Source of the DNA: Paraburkholderia oxyphila NBRC 105797
GTDB taxonomy: Bacteria > Pseudomonadota > Gammaproteobacteria > Burkholderiales > Burkholderiaceae
Direction: 5' to 3'
Length of the DNA: 64,000 nt
Assembly: GCF_000685075.1 (NCBI RefSeq)
Contig: NZ_BAYD01000019.1
Location: 62,001-126,000, forward strand
Below, piece by piece: positions 42,338-51,081 of this stretch; the first letter of the stretch is position 1; the number at the start of each line of letters is the position of its first letter. The notes beneath the pieces are model-generated. The model was not told where the DNA came from and did not search any database. It worked only from the letters and a program-made list of their open reading frames with translations. A program made the translations under genes and the position numbers.

Positions 42338-44455
42338 ATGAATGAACCGATTGCACAACGGCTCGCGAACCGCTGGGACTGGCTGGCGAGAGAGCTCGCG
42401 CCGTTTCCGGGCCGCGGCCAGTTCGCGCTGCGCGTGACGCTCGCCTGCGTGATTTCCATCGTGATCTCGGAGACGTTCCAGGTTCCGCAAACGGCCATGT
42501 CTCTCGTCGCGGTGCTATTCACCGCGCAGGCCAACATTACGATGACGCGCGTGATCTCCGTGGCGTTGGCCGTGGCGAACCTCATCGCCATTGGGTTCTA
42601 TGTCGTGGTGCTGCAATTCACCTTCGACTATCCGCTATTGCGCATCGTCTGCTCGAGCATCATCTTCTTCGCCTGCATGTTCTGCGTGCGGATTTCGAAG
42701 GCGTTCTATGTGCTGCTCGGGCCGGCCCTGGTGCTGCTCTACGCGCAGTCGTTCGTCGACATGACGGGGCAGGCCGACTATCTCGTGCGGCAACTGCTCT
42801 GGGCCGCGTTGGCGATCACGTACGGCAGCGTGATCATGTTGCTGGTGAATTCGCTGTTTTCGTCGACTCATCCGGAGCGTCAGCTTCGCGCTGAGGTGCA
42901 TCGTCAGCTGGAGCGCGCAGCCGAGCGTCTGCGCCGGCTGGTGGCGAACGAACCCGCCCCGCCGGCCCTCTCGCCACAGGCGTTGCAACAGCAAGTCGCC
43001 TCGCTGCAGAGCCTGCTTGATTTTGCCGACATGGCGAGGCCGAAGGACCGCGCCGGCAACGTCTACCTGCAGGCGTGCGTGGCCGCCGTCTCGCGCGCGC
43101 AGCACATCTGCAACACCTTGCCCGGCGAGCTTGCTGCGGCGTCGCCCGCCTTGCGCAGCGCGCTTGGCCGGCTGCAAGCGCAATTGCCGGCGCTGGAGGC
43201 CGCGGTGGCGGGAGAAGCCGCTTTCCGTCTCACGTGGGCGCCCGACACGGACGAGCGCGCGGCGCTGGCCGCGCTGCGTCCGGCGAACGATCTCTACTGC
43301 ACGCTCGAGGCCATCAGTCATTTCGACGCCGCCGCCATGCCCGACCAGGCCGCGGCCAAGCCGCCGCTGCTGCCGCCCGATACCTTCACCAACCCGGCTT
43401 ACGTTCGCTTCGCGCTGAAGGTGTTGATCAGCGGCCTGCTTGGCTACTTCGTCTACAACAGCGTGCAATGGGCCGGCATTCACACCATCCTGATCACCAG
43501 CGCACTCGTTGCGATGCCGGGCCTGGGCACCTCGGTGCGGCAGATGACGCTGCGCCTGTACGGCGCGCTGTTCGGCAGCCTGGCCGCGCTGCTCGTCTTC
43601 CTCATCGTGATGCCCCGCATCGACACGATAGTCGGCTTGCTCCTCGCGACGATGCCGGTCATGGCCCTGGGCGCCTGGGTTGCCGCCGGCTCCGAACGGA
43701 TGGCCTATATGGGGATTCAGGGCGCGGCGACCGCGGCCCTGGCGCTGTTCGAGCATTTCGGTCCCAGCACCGATCTCACCGAGATTCGCGACCGCATGGT
43801 CGGCATCCTGCTTGGCGTGTGCATCTGCTGGGTGGTGTACGCCCTCATCTGGCCGGACAGCGAGCACGACGCCACGCGCAGCAAGCTCGCCGCATTGCTG
43901 CGCTCACTGGCGCAGCTGGTGCGCGCCCCCCTGCGCCAGGACGAGCCGGCGCAGCAGATCGTTTATGCGCAGCGTCAGATGCAATGCTGGTCGTCGCTCA
44001 ACGAGTGCGACATGGACCTCGAACGGGTGCGCTTCGAACCGCAGTTCAAGCACGGCGCGATGGCGCAGCTGGCCACCCAGGCGGACGCGCTGCTCGCGGT
44101 GGTGCGCGAGATGCTCGTCGAGCAGGACCGGATTCGTGGTCAGGCATCCGGCACTCCGATTGCCGCGCCGGGCGCCGGCGTGGCGCTCGCATCGGCCGCG
44201 ACGCTGCGCGACGAGACAGCCGCCCTGATCGAGCACTACGCGGCGCGCGTTGCCCAAGGCGGCGAGCCGCCGAGCGCCGGACAGGCCGAATTGCGCGCCC
44301 ACGCAGGGCGGATTGCCCCAGCCGACGCGCCGCCCGTTGTCGCGCACGTGCAGCGCCTTGCATGCCTCGCCGCCGATCTTCCGGGCTGGACGCGGCCTGC
44401 CGCAGAGACGGACAGCGTCACCGCCGGTCCGACGTCCCCCCGAAAAGCCCCGTGA
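42338..44455 (+). CDS. mdtO: FUSC-family efflux pump (MdtO-like)
   Basis: The 705-residue inner-membrane protein belongs to the FUSC/aromatic acid exporter family: two blocks of about six membrane segments (about 25-180 and 355-505) separated by a cytoplasmic helical region. Typical pieces are GRGQFALRVTLACVISIVIS and, in the second block, SALVAMPGLGTSVRQMTLRL. E. coli MdtO is implicated in sulfa-drug and other export, and AaeB exports aromatic acids. The substrate here is unproven. It overlaps no neighbour but is tightly spaced with both. Confidence 0.9.
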   Translation: MNEPIAQRLANRWDWLARELAPFPGRGQFALRVTLACVISIVISETFQVPQTAMSLVAVLFTAQANITMTRVISVALAVANLIAIGFYVVVLQFTFDYPLLRIVCSSIIFFACMFCVRISKAFYVLLGPALVLLYAQSFVDMTGQADYLVRQLLWAALAITYGSVIMLLVNSLFSSTHPERQLRAEVHRQLERAAERLRRLVANEPAPPALSPQALQQQVASLQSLLDFADMARPKDRAGNVYLQACVAAVSRAQHICNTLPGELAAASPALRSALGRLQAQLPALEAAVAGEAAFRLTWAPDTDERAALAALRPANDLYCTLEAISHFDAAAMPDQAAAKPPLLPPDTFTNPAYVRFALKVLISGLLGYFVYNSVQWAGIHTILITSALVAMPGLGTSVRQMTLRLYGALFGSLAALLVFLIVMPRIDTIVGLLLATMPVMALGAWVAAGSERMAYMGIQGAATAALALFEHFGPSTDLTEIRDRMVGILLGVCICWVVYALIWPDSEHDATRSKLAALLRSLAQLVRAPLRQDEPAQQIVYAQRQMQCWSSLNECDMDLERVRFEPQFKHGAMAQLATQADALLAVVREMLVEQDRIRGQASGTPIAAPGAGVALASAATLRDETAALIEHYAARVAQGGEPPSAGQAELRAHAGRIAPADAPPVVAHVQRLACLAADLPGWTRPAAETDSVTAGPTSPRKAP

Positions 44456-44456
44456 C

Positions 44457-45899
44457 ATGAGCAAGACATCCCTATTCGCCGCAATTTGCCTGGCAGGTCT
44501 GCTGTCCGGCTGCGCGCTGATGCACCGTGACTCACCGCCCCAGACCCGGATCTCGCCCGATCAGATTCACCTTGCCGGCGATATCCACCTGGCGCGCGAC
44601 GGCTGGCCCGATGCCCAATGGTGGAAACGCTATGGCGACCCCCAGCTCGACATGTTGATCGAACTCGCGCTCCAGGATTCCCCGACCATTGCGGGTGCCC
44701 AGGCGCGCGTGGCGCAATCGGGCTCGCAAGTCGACCTGATCAAGGCCGGCTCCGGCCTGCAGGTATCGGCGCTGGGCTTTCTGAATCGGGAACGGGCCTC
44801 CGGTAGTGGCTTCCTTGCACCGTACTCGCTGGATTTGCCGAAGCTGGGCCTCAACGGTCCCTGGTACACCGAAGCGACCGTCGGCTTGTTCGCCGGGCTT
44901 AATATCGATCTCTGGGGGCGCCAGCGTGCGCTCGTGGAGGCGGCTATCGGTGCGCGCAACGCGCGCGTCGCCGAGGCCGCAGCCGTGGAGCTGGGCATTG
45001 CGGCGGACGTCGCCCAGCTCTATTTCAGCATGCAGACGAGCTATCGCCTGCTCGACCTGTTGCAGCAGACGCGCGAGGTGCTGGCGTTCGCCGCAGACGC
45101 GCATCAGGGAAAAGCCGGCACGGGGCTCGAAGCCCTCGTGCCGGTGCGCGGCGCGCGCGGGCAATTGCTGGGCGTCGAACGCCAGATTGCAGCCGCGAAG
45201 GGGCAAATCGTGCAGACGCGCGAAATGCTGCGTGCCGTCACTGGCGCGAGCGAGCTGCCTGAGATCCGCCCGGTGGGGTTGCCGCAAGCCGCAGCGGGGT
45301 TGCCCGACCAGCTTGCGTACGGCTTGCTGGCGCGCCGGCCCGACCTGCAGGCGATGCGATGGTACGTGGAGGCCTCGCTGAGCGAGATCGATGCCGCGAA
45401 GGCCGCGTTCTATCCGAGCCTTGACATCAAGGCGTTCTTCGGACTCGACAGCATTCAGCTCAGCAAACTGTTTCGCAGCGCGAGCCAGCAGATCAATCTG
45501 ATACCCGGACTGTATCTGCCCATCTTCGATGGCGGCCGTCTCAACGCGAATCTGCAGCAGGCGCGCGCGGGCAGCAACGTGCTGATCGATCAATACAATC
45601 AGGCGGTGCTCAACGCCGTGCGCGACGTCGCCGTGAGCGGAAGCCGGCTGCAAACGCTGGACGAGGAGCGGCAACTGCAGGGCGAGAAAGTCGCGGCGGC
45701 ACGCTTTGCGCAGGAAGCGGCCGACGCCGCCTACCAGCGCGGGCTGAGCAGCCGCGTGAGCGCCGAGCAGGCGCGCTTGCCGTTGATCGCCGAGCAAACG
45801 GCGCTGCTGCTGGTCGATGGCGAGCGGCTGAATCAGGACATCGCACTGACGAAAGCGCTCGGCGGCGGCTATCAGGTCGCTGAAACGGCGCAGAAGTGA
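44457..45899 (+). CDS. mdtP: Outer-membrane efflux lipoprotein (MdtP/NodT-like)
   Basis: The start at 44457 lies one base after the mdtO stop. The 480-residue protein has a lipoprotein signal with lipobox LLSGC and two OEP repeats of the TolC/OprM type: PQLDMLIELALQDSPTIAGA in the first, AAFYPSLDIKAFFGLDSIQL and LYLPIFDGGRLNANLQQARA in the second. It forms the outer-membrane exit duct of the pump. It is the last gene of the operon; no clear terminator was found in the spacer to 46028. Confidence 0.92.
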   Translation: MSKTSLFAAICLAGLLSGCALMHRDSPPQTRISPDQIHLAGDIHLARDGWPDAQWWKRYGDPQLDMLIELALQDSPTIAGAQARVAQSGSQVDLIKAGSGLQVSALGFLNRERASGSGFLAPYSLDLPKLGLNGPWYTEATVGLFAGLNIDLWGRQRALVEAAIGARNARVAEAAAVELGIAADVAQLYFSMQTSYRLLDLLQQTREVLAFAADAHQGKAGTGLEALVPVRGARGQLLGVERQIAAAKGQIVQTREMLRAVTGASELPEIRPVGLPQAAAGLPDQLAYGLLARRPDLQAMRWYVEASLSEIDAAKAAFYPSLDIKAFFGLDSIQLSKLFRSASQQINLIPGLYLPIFDGGRLNANLQQARAGSNVLIDQYNQAVLNAVRDVAVSGSRLQTLDEERQLQGEKVAAARFAQEAADAAYQRGLSSRVSAEQARLPLIAEQTALLLVDGERLNQDIALTKALGGGYQVAETAQK

Positions 45900-46028
45900 T
45901 TCTGGGAAGGGAGAACGGGCTGAACCGCCGGGTCGCGTTTGCGGCAAGCGCCACGTAGTCAACTCGACGATGAACCGCCCGAAGGCGCTTGCACGGCGAA
46001 ATGCCGAAATCGCTGAATGGGTTACGCC

Positions 46029-46946
46029 TCAGGGCATATCGTTTTCGCGCCAGTTCGCGAGGATGCGCGCCTTCGCTTCGAGCAGCGTTTGAACGTGTGC
46101 GTCGAGATGCTGGCGGATGCGCTCGGTTGGTCCGCCTATCGAGAGCCCGTAAAGATCGCCGCCAGAGGGCGCACCGCCAGAGGGCGCGCCGCCAGAGGGC
46201 GCGCCGCCAGAGGGCGAGCCGCCAGAGGGCGCGCCGCCAGAGGGCGCACCGCCAGAGGGCGCACCGCCAGAGGGCGCACCGCCAGAGGGCGCACCGCCAG
46301 AGGGCGCTCCGCCGGAGGGCGCACCGCCGAAGTCGAGCGCCACTGCCACCGCGGAAAGCTCGGGCGCGCTCTCGCCGAGATTCGCGTACCAGCCAAGCGC
46401 CTTCGCGGCGGCGGCCTGCTCCACCAGGGCTTCGAGGCTCGTCACGGTGGCCTCGGTATAGCGCTCGAACGCGAGCTTCGCGCCGAGCGCGGCCTGGGCT
46501 TCGGGCGCGAGCTCGCCGAAGATCGCCTTGCCGATCGAGTTCGCATGCAACGGCCGCTGCGCACCAGGCACGCATGCATAGCGTACGGCCTTCGCCGATT
46601 CGACGACGTCGAGATACACCACCGCCGCGCCATGAATCTTGCCGAGCACGACGGTTTCGCCACTGGCGTCGCGTAACTCGACAAGGCGCGGATGCATCAT
46701 CTCCACGACGGGGTCCACGGCGTCGATGGCCTGCGCGAGCAACTGCAGACGCCGCGTGGGATAGTAGCCGCCGCGCTTGCGCACTTCGTAGAGATAGCCG
46801 CGGCTCACGAGCGTGCGCGCGAGCGCGAGGCAGCTCGACGCGGGCACGTCCAGAAGCCGCGCCATTTCGACGAGCGGTAGCGGCCGCTGCTCGGCGGCGA
46901 AGAGCTCGAACACGTCGAGCGTGCGGGCAACGAGTTTGACGTCCAT
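46029..46946 (-). CDS. IclR-family regulator with an internal GGAPS repeat tract
   Basis: The start at 46946 (MDVKLVARTLDVFELFAAEQ) gives 305 residues. The winged helix occupies about 1-65 (MARLLDVPASSCLALARTLV) and the effector domain about 80-295 (GETVVLGKIHGAAVVYLDVV). Between ELSAVAVALDFGG and DLYGLSIGGPTERI, normally a short turn in IclR proteins, lie eleven copies of the pentapeptide GGAPS (one GGSPS), about 55 residues coded by a 15-bp tandem repeat. The repeat is in frame, so length changes would not break the protein. It is the gene after the acyl-CoA dehydrogenase on the same strand (35-bp gap). Confidence 0.88.
   Translation of the reverse strand: MDVKLVARTLDVFELFAAEQRPLPLVEMARLLDVPASSCLALARTLVSRGYLYEVRKRGGYYPTRRLQLLAQAIDAVDPVVEMMHPRLVELRDASGETVVLGKIHGAAVVYLDVVESAKAVRYACVPGAQRPLHANSIGKAIFGELAPEAQAALGAKLAFERYTEATVTSLEALVEQAAAAKALGWYANLGESAPELSAVAVALDFGGAPSGGAPSGGAPSGGAPSGGAPSGGAPSGGAPSGGSPSGGAPSGGAPSGGAPSGGDLYGLSIGGPTERIRQHLDAHVQTLLEAKARILANWRENDMP
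46161..46325 (-). repeat. 15-bp in-frame tandem repeat, eleven units
   Basis: Eleven head-to-tail copies of GCCAGAGGGCGCACC (plus strand) with one to two changes (third-last base A, G or T, one GAGCC unit, last unit GCCGGAGG) lie inside the IclR gene. Six of the eleven are identical, which indicates recent expansion. Each unit encodes GGAPS. Confidence 0.97.
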
Positions 46947-46981
46947 ATCGGGTCTTGGAAGACGGCGTGGCGCTGGGCGGT

Positions 46982-48148
46982 TCAATACGATTTCGGCAGG
47001 CCGAGCACCTTCTCCGCGATGAAGCAGAGAATCAACTGCGGGCTGACCGGCGCGAGCCGCGGAATCATCGACTCGCGCAAATAGCGCTCGACGTGATACT
47101 CCTTTGCGTAGCCCATGCCGCCGAGCGTGGCGATGGCGGTCTGGCACGACTGGAACGCGGCTTCGGCGGCAAGGTACTTCGCGGCGTTGGCCTCGGCGCC
47201 GCAGGGTTCGCCCGCATCGTACAGCGTGGCGGCCTTCATCACCATGAGATTCGCGGCCTCGAGCGCCATCCACGCCTGCGCGAGCGGATGCTGGATGGCC
47301 TGGTTCTGCCCGATCGGCCGCCCGAACACCACGCGTTCCTTCGCATAGCTCGTGGCGCGCGCGAGCGCTGCCTGGCCGAGGCCGACCGCTTCCGCCGCGA
47401 TCAGGATGCGCTCCGGGTTGAGTCCGTGCAGCAGGTAGTGGAAGCCCTGGCCTTCCTCGCCGATGCGGTCTTCCTCCGGCACGCGCAGGTTGTCGATGAA
47501 GAGCATGTTCGAGTCGACGGCCTTGCGGCCCATCTTCTCGATCTCGCGCACTTCCACGCGCGTGCGGTCGAGGTCGGTGTAGAAGAGGCTCAGGCCATCG
47601 GTGGGCTTTTGCACGCGGTCGAGCGGCGTGGTGCGCGCGATGATCAGCATCTTGTTGGCGACCTGCGCCGTCGAGATCCAGATCTTGCGGCCTGAGAGCA
47701 CGTAGTGGTCGCCTTCGCGCACGGCCTGCGTCTTCAGATGCGTGGTGTCGAGGCCGGCGTCGGGCTCCGTGACGGCGAAGCAGGCCTTGTCGCGGCCCGC
47801 GATGAGCGGCGGCAGGAAGCGCTGCTTCTGCGCTTCGGAGCCGAACACCTGCACGGGGTTCAAGCCGAAGATGTTCATATGCACGGCCGATGCACCCGAG
47901 AGCCCCGCCCCCGAGCCGCTGATCGTGCGCATCATGAGCGCGGCTTCCGTCATGCCGAGCCCCGCGCCGCCATACTCCGGCGACATGGCGATGCCGAGCC
48001 AGCCGGCATCGGCCAGCGTGCGGTGCAACTCGTGCGGGAAACCGCCTTCGCGGTCGCGTTCGAGCCAGTAAGCGTCGTCGAAACGCGCGCAAATCTTCTC
48101 GATGGCGGCGACGATGGCTTGCTGGTCTTCAGTCAGATTGAATTGCAT
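46982..48148 (-). CDS. Acyl-CoA dehydrogenase
   Basis: This 388-residue flavoenzyme desaturates an acyl-CoA thioester at the alpha-beta position. It shows the family order: helical N-domain, the FAD-binding strand CFAVTEPDAGLDTTHLKTQA, then GRKIWISTAQVANKMLIIAR, and the C-terminal signature FQSCQTAIATLGGMGYAKEY followed by the helix VERYLRESMIPRLAPVSPQL. The catalytic Glu position cannot be fixed by eye. It probably heads an operon with the IclR gene and may act on the substrate imported by the divergent MHS transporter. Confidence 0.93.
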   Translation of the reverse strand: MQFNLTEDQQAIVAAIEKICARFDDAYWLERDREGGFPHELHRTLADAGWLGIAMSPEYGGAGLGMTEAALMMRTISGSGAGLSGASAVHMNIFGLNPVQVFGSEAQKQRFLPPLIAGRDKACFAVTEPDAGLDTTHLKTQAVREGDHYVLSGRKIWISTAQVANKMLIIARTTPLDRVQKPTDGLSLFYTDLDRTRVEVREIEKMGRKAVDSNMLFIDNLRVPEEDRIGEEGQGFHYLLHGLNPERILIAAEAVGLGQAALARATSYAKERVVFGRPIGQNQAIQHPLAQAWMALEAANLMVMKAATLYDAGEPCGAEANAAKYLAAEAAFQSCQTAIATLGGMGYAKEYHVERYLRESMIPRLAPVSPQLILCFIAEKVLGLPKSY

Positions 48149-48603
48149 CGCGAGCTTCCTGGTGGGGCAGCGCCTGGCCGGAGCCGCATTGGCGACGGGC
48201 CTGTGCTACGGACTGCAGATTATGTGGAGCGGGTGTGAGACGTGCACAGGCGCTTGCCGCAGCGCGTCTTTATGAATCGGCGATATTGCAACTAACAGCC
48301 AATCGCAACACCCCACCGCAAGGCGGCCTCGCCGCGCGGCCACAGGGCGCCGCACGCATAGCCGGCGGGCTTGCAGCCCGTGGCTTCGCGCCGTTCCGGT
48401 GACTCGTAAATTCACATGCATGAATTTATATTCACACACAAGAATTTAAGAGTCAAGAACCTGGATCTCAGCCCACTCCGCACCAGGACCCCGCGCACGG
48501 CCCGCGCCGGGCCGGGTTTTGATCAGTGGCGCGCGACGCACCCCCGGTGCTACCGTTGCACGAAACTTCAACCAGGCCGCGCAGCGGCCACCGGAGATTG
48601 CCC
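48149..48603. other. 455-bp divergent spacer with an operator
   Basis: The spacer separates the acyl-CoA dehydrogenase and the MHS transporter genes. It contains no gene. Its main feature is a 22-bp palindrome at 48407-48428 followed by a related partial site. The region right of it is the 5' leader of the transporter gene. Confidence 0.5.
48407..48428. promoter_or_regulatory. Palindromic operator between acyl-CoA dehydrogenase and MHS transporter
   Basis: TAAATTCA-N6-TGAATTTA is a perfect inverted repeat. A weaker copy of the same half-sites (TATTCACACACAAGAATTTA) follows at 48429-48448. IclR proteins commonly bind such AT-rich palindromes, and an IclR gene lies in the adjacent operon. Confidence 0.6.
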
Positions 48604-49893
48604 ATGAACAGCGTCAGCATGACCGCAGTGAGCAAGGGCAAGCTAAGCCGCAAGCAGTTGATTTTCGCGGCCACCATCGGCAATGCGCTCGAGTTCTTCG
48701 ACTTCACGGTCTACAGCTTCTTCGCGCTCACGATCGGCAAGCTGTTCTTTCCCACCATGTCGAGCTACGGGCAATTGCTCGCCTCGGTGGCGACCTTCGG
48801 CGTGGGTTTCGTGATGCGCCCGCTCGGCGGCGTCGTGATCGGCGCCTACGCGGACCGCGCGGGCCGCAAGCCCGCCATGACGCTCACCATCTTCATGATG
48901 GCGCTGGGCTGCGCGCTGATCGGCCTCGCGCCCACCTACGCGCAGATCGGCGTGGCGGCGCCCGTCATCATCGTGTTCGCGCGGCTGTTGCAGGGCTTCT
49001 CGGCGGGCGGGGAGGTGGGCGCGTCCACCACACTGCTGATCGAGGCGGGCACGCCGGCCAATCGCGGGCTGCTCGGCAGCTGCCAGTTCGCGAGCCAGGG
49101 CATCGGCGTTTCGCTAGGTGCGCTGATGGCAGGATTGCTGACGAATTTTCTTCATCCCGAGAGCCTGCTCGCGTGGGGCTGGCGCGTGCCGTTTCTGATG
49201 GGCGTGGCAATCGCGCCGATCGGCATGTGGATCCGCCGCCGTCTGGAAGAACAGGCCCACACCGATGCGCGCCCCGTGCGCCTGCCCGTGCTCGCGGTGC
49301 TGCGCGACCATTGGCGTCGCGCGCTGCTGGGCACGCTGCTCACGATGGGCTCCACGGTGATCGCTTATGTCGTCACGTTCTATATGCCCACCTACGCGAT
49401 CCACGAACTCAAGGTGCCGGCGCCCACGGCGCTGCTGGCGGGCCTCGTCTCGGGCGTGGTGACCTTCGTCGTCGGGCCGCTGGCGGGGCTGCTCTCGGAC
49501 CGCATCAGCCGCCGCGCACTGGTGTTCTGGCCGCGCGTGGCCGTCGTGCTGCTGATCTGGCCGGCGTTCCAGTGGCTCTCGAGCGGCCCGGACGCCGCGC
49601 GCCTCTTGATTACCGTGGGCGGCCTGAGCGTGCTGCTCGCCCTGCAGGCGGCGCCCGCCATCACGATGCTGCCCGAGATGTTCCCGCGCGCCGTGCGGGC
49701 GACGGGCATGGCCATCGTCTACAGCGTGGGCGTGGCGATCTTCGGCGGTTTCGCACAGGCCATCGCCACTTGGCTGATCAAGGTCACGGGCGATCTGCAC
49801 GCGCCCGCGTGGTACGTGATGGTCTGTGCGGCGCTGTCGTGCCTGGCGCTGCCATTCATCCGCGATTTGACCGGCAAGCCGCTGGAGGATTGA
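48604..49893 (+). CDS. MHS-family (MFS) metabolite:proton symporter
   Basis: The start at 48604 follows CGGAG. The 429-residue protein has twelve membrane segments and MHS-family features: IGNALEFFDFTVYSFFALTI in the first helix, RPLGGVVIGAYADRAGRKPA in loop 2-3 and ARLLQGFSAGGEVGASTTLL. Relatives import citrate, shikimate, ketoglutarate or related organic acids with protons. With the nearby acyl-CoA dehydrogenase, PanE-like reductase, aldolase and Hpa enzymes, an aromatic or organic acid is a reasonable but unproven substrate. Confidence 0.92.
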   Translation: MNSVSMTAVSKGKLSRKQLIFAATIGNALEFFDFTVYSFFALTIGKLFFPTMSSYGQLLASVATFGVGFVMRPLGGVVIGAYADRAGRKPAMTLTIFMMALGCALIGLAPTYAQIGVAAPVIIVFARLLQGFSAGGEVGASTTLLIEAGTPANRGLLGSCQFASQGIGVSLGALMAGLLTNFLHPESLLAWGWRVPFLMGVAIAPIGMWIRRRLEEQAHTDARPVRLPVLAVLRDHWRRALLGTLLTMGSTVIAYVVTFYMPTYAIHELKVPAPTALLAGLVSGVVTFVVGPLAGLLSDRISRRALVFWPRVAVVLLIWPAFQWLSSGPDAARLLITVGGLSVLLALQAAPAITMLPEMFPRAVRATGMAIVYSVGVAIFGGFAQAIATWLIKVTGDLHAPAWYVMVCAALSCLALPFIRDLTGKPLED

Positions 49894-49956
49894 GGGCGCC
49901 TTGCGGCCCAGGCGCTCAGACGCTTAGGCACTCAGGAACTCAGGCGCTCAGGAACT

Positions 49957-50044
49957 CAGGCGCTCAGGCGCTCAGGCGCTCAGGCGCTCAGGCGCTCAGG
50001 CGCTCAGGCGCTCAGGCGCTCAGGCGCTCAGGCGCTCAGGCGCT
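49957..50044. repeat. 8-bp tandem repeat, eleven perfect units
   Basis: CAGGCGCT is repeated eleven times without error, preceded from about 49909 by degenerate units (CAGACGCT, CAGGAACT). It fills the spacer between the convergent transporter and PanE-like genes and reaches the complement of the latter's stop codon (50044-50046). Its error-free state suggests active slippage. Confidence 0.97.
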
Positions 50045-51078
50045 CAGCGCGCGGGGGCCGGCGACCCGGCGCGTCGCGCCGCCTCGAGATTCGCGTCGAG
50101 CTGGCGCGCGAGCCCATAGAGCATGCCGAGCGACGGCGCGGCCACGCCCGCGCGTTGCGCGATTTCGTAGGGCGCGCCCAGCAGCGCTTCCACTTCGAGC
50201 GTGCGGCCCGCCTCCACGTCCTGCAGCATCGAGGTCTTGAACGCGCCCAGCTTGCGCGTGATGGCGTTGCGCTCTTCGATGGTCATCGCAAGGCCGATGC
50301 CGAGCGCTTCGCCTATCGTGCGCGCCTCCGCCATGATGGCCCTGACGAGGCCGGCGGTAAGCGGGTCGTCGAGGATCACGTCGGCGCTCGAGCGCGTTAG
50401 CGCGCTGATGGGGTTCATCGTCATATTGCCCCAGAGCTTGGCCCAGATCTCATGCTGGATCTGCCCGGTCGCCTGGACCTCGAAGCCGGCCTGCGCGAGC
50501 AGCGCGCACGCTTCCTTTGCGCGCGCCGCCGTGCGCTGCGAGGCGGCGCCGACGATGAGCAGATTGCCTTTGCCCTTGCGGATCACGCCGGGCGCCGCAA
50601 TCGACGACGACAGATGCACGACGCAGCCCGACGCCTGCGCGGGCGGCAGTGCCGCCGAAACCGCGCCGCCCGGATCGACGGACTCGAGGCGGCCATTCGC
50701 TTGCGTGCCGCCGAAGTCGGCGAGGAACCACCATGGCACGCCGTTCATCGCCGAGACGATATGCGTGTGCGGCCCGACGAGCGGCGCCAGCGAGGCGGCG
50801 GCCTGCACGAGCGCCTGGCCCTTGAGGCAGACGAATACGATATCTTGCGCGCCGAGTGCGGCGGCGTTGTCGGTGGCGTTCACGCGCGCCGTGTAGCGCA
50901 TGTCGTGCTCGGGGTCTCCGACTATCGTGAGGCCGTCGCGGCGGATGGCTTCGAGATGCGCGCCGCGCGCGAGCACGTTGATGTTCGCGCCGTTGTCCGC
51001 GCGCGCGAGCCGCGCCGCAATGAGGCCGCCGATCGCGCCGGCGCCAACCACCGTGATACTGCGCTGCGAAGAATTCAC
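50044..51078 (-). CDS. 2-dehydropantoate 2-reductase family (PanE-like)
   Basis: The start is a GTG at 51078 behind a perfect AAGGAG. The 344-residue protein has the N-terminal NADPH-binding motif VVGAGAIGGLIAARLA, the catalytic-lysine region ATGQIQHEIWAKLWGNMTMN and GRTLEVEALLGAPYEIAQRA in the C-terminal ApbA domain. Such paralogues in catabolic clusters often reduce other 2-keto acids rather than ketopantoate. It lies 3 bp after the class II aldolase gene, so both are one operon. Confidence 0.9.
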   Translation of the reverse strand: MNSSQRSITVVGAGAIGGLIAARLARADNGANINVLARGAHLEAIRRDGLTIVGDPEHDMRYTARVNATDNAAALGAQDIVFVCLKGQALVQAAASLAPLVGPHTHIVSAMNGVPWWFLADFGGTQANGRLESVDPGGAVSAALPPAQASGCVVHLSSSIAAPGVIRKGKGNLLIVGAASQRTAARAKEACALLAQAGFEVQATGQIQHEIWAKLWGNMTMNPISALTRSSADVILDDPLTAGLVRAIMAEARTIGEALGIGLAMTIEERNAITRKLGAFKTSMLQDVEAGRTLEVEALLGAPYEIAQRAGVAAPSLGMLYGLARQLDANLEAARRAGSPAPAR

Positions 51079-51081
51079 CGC

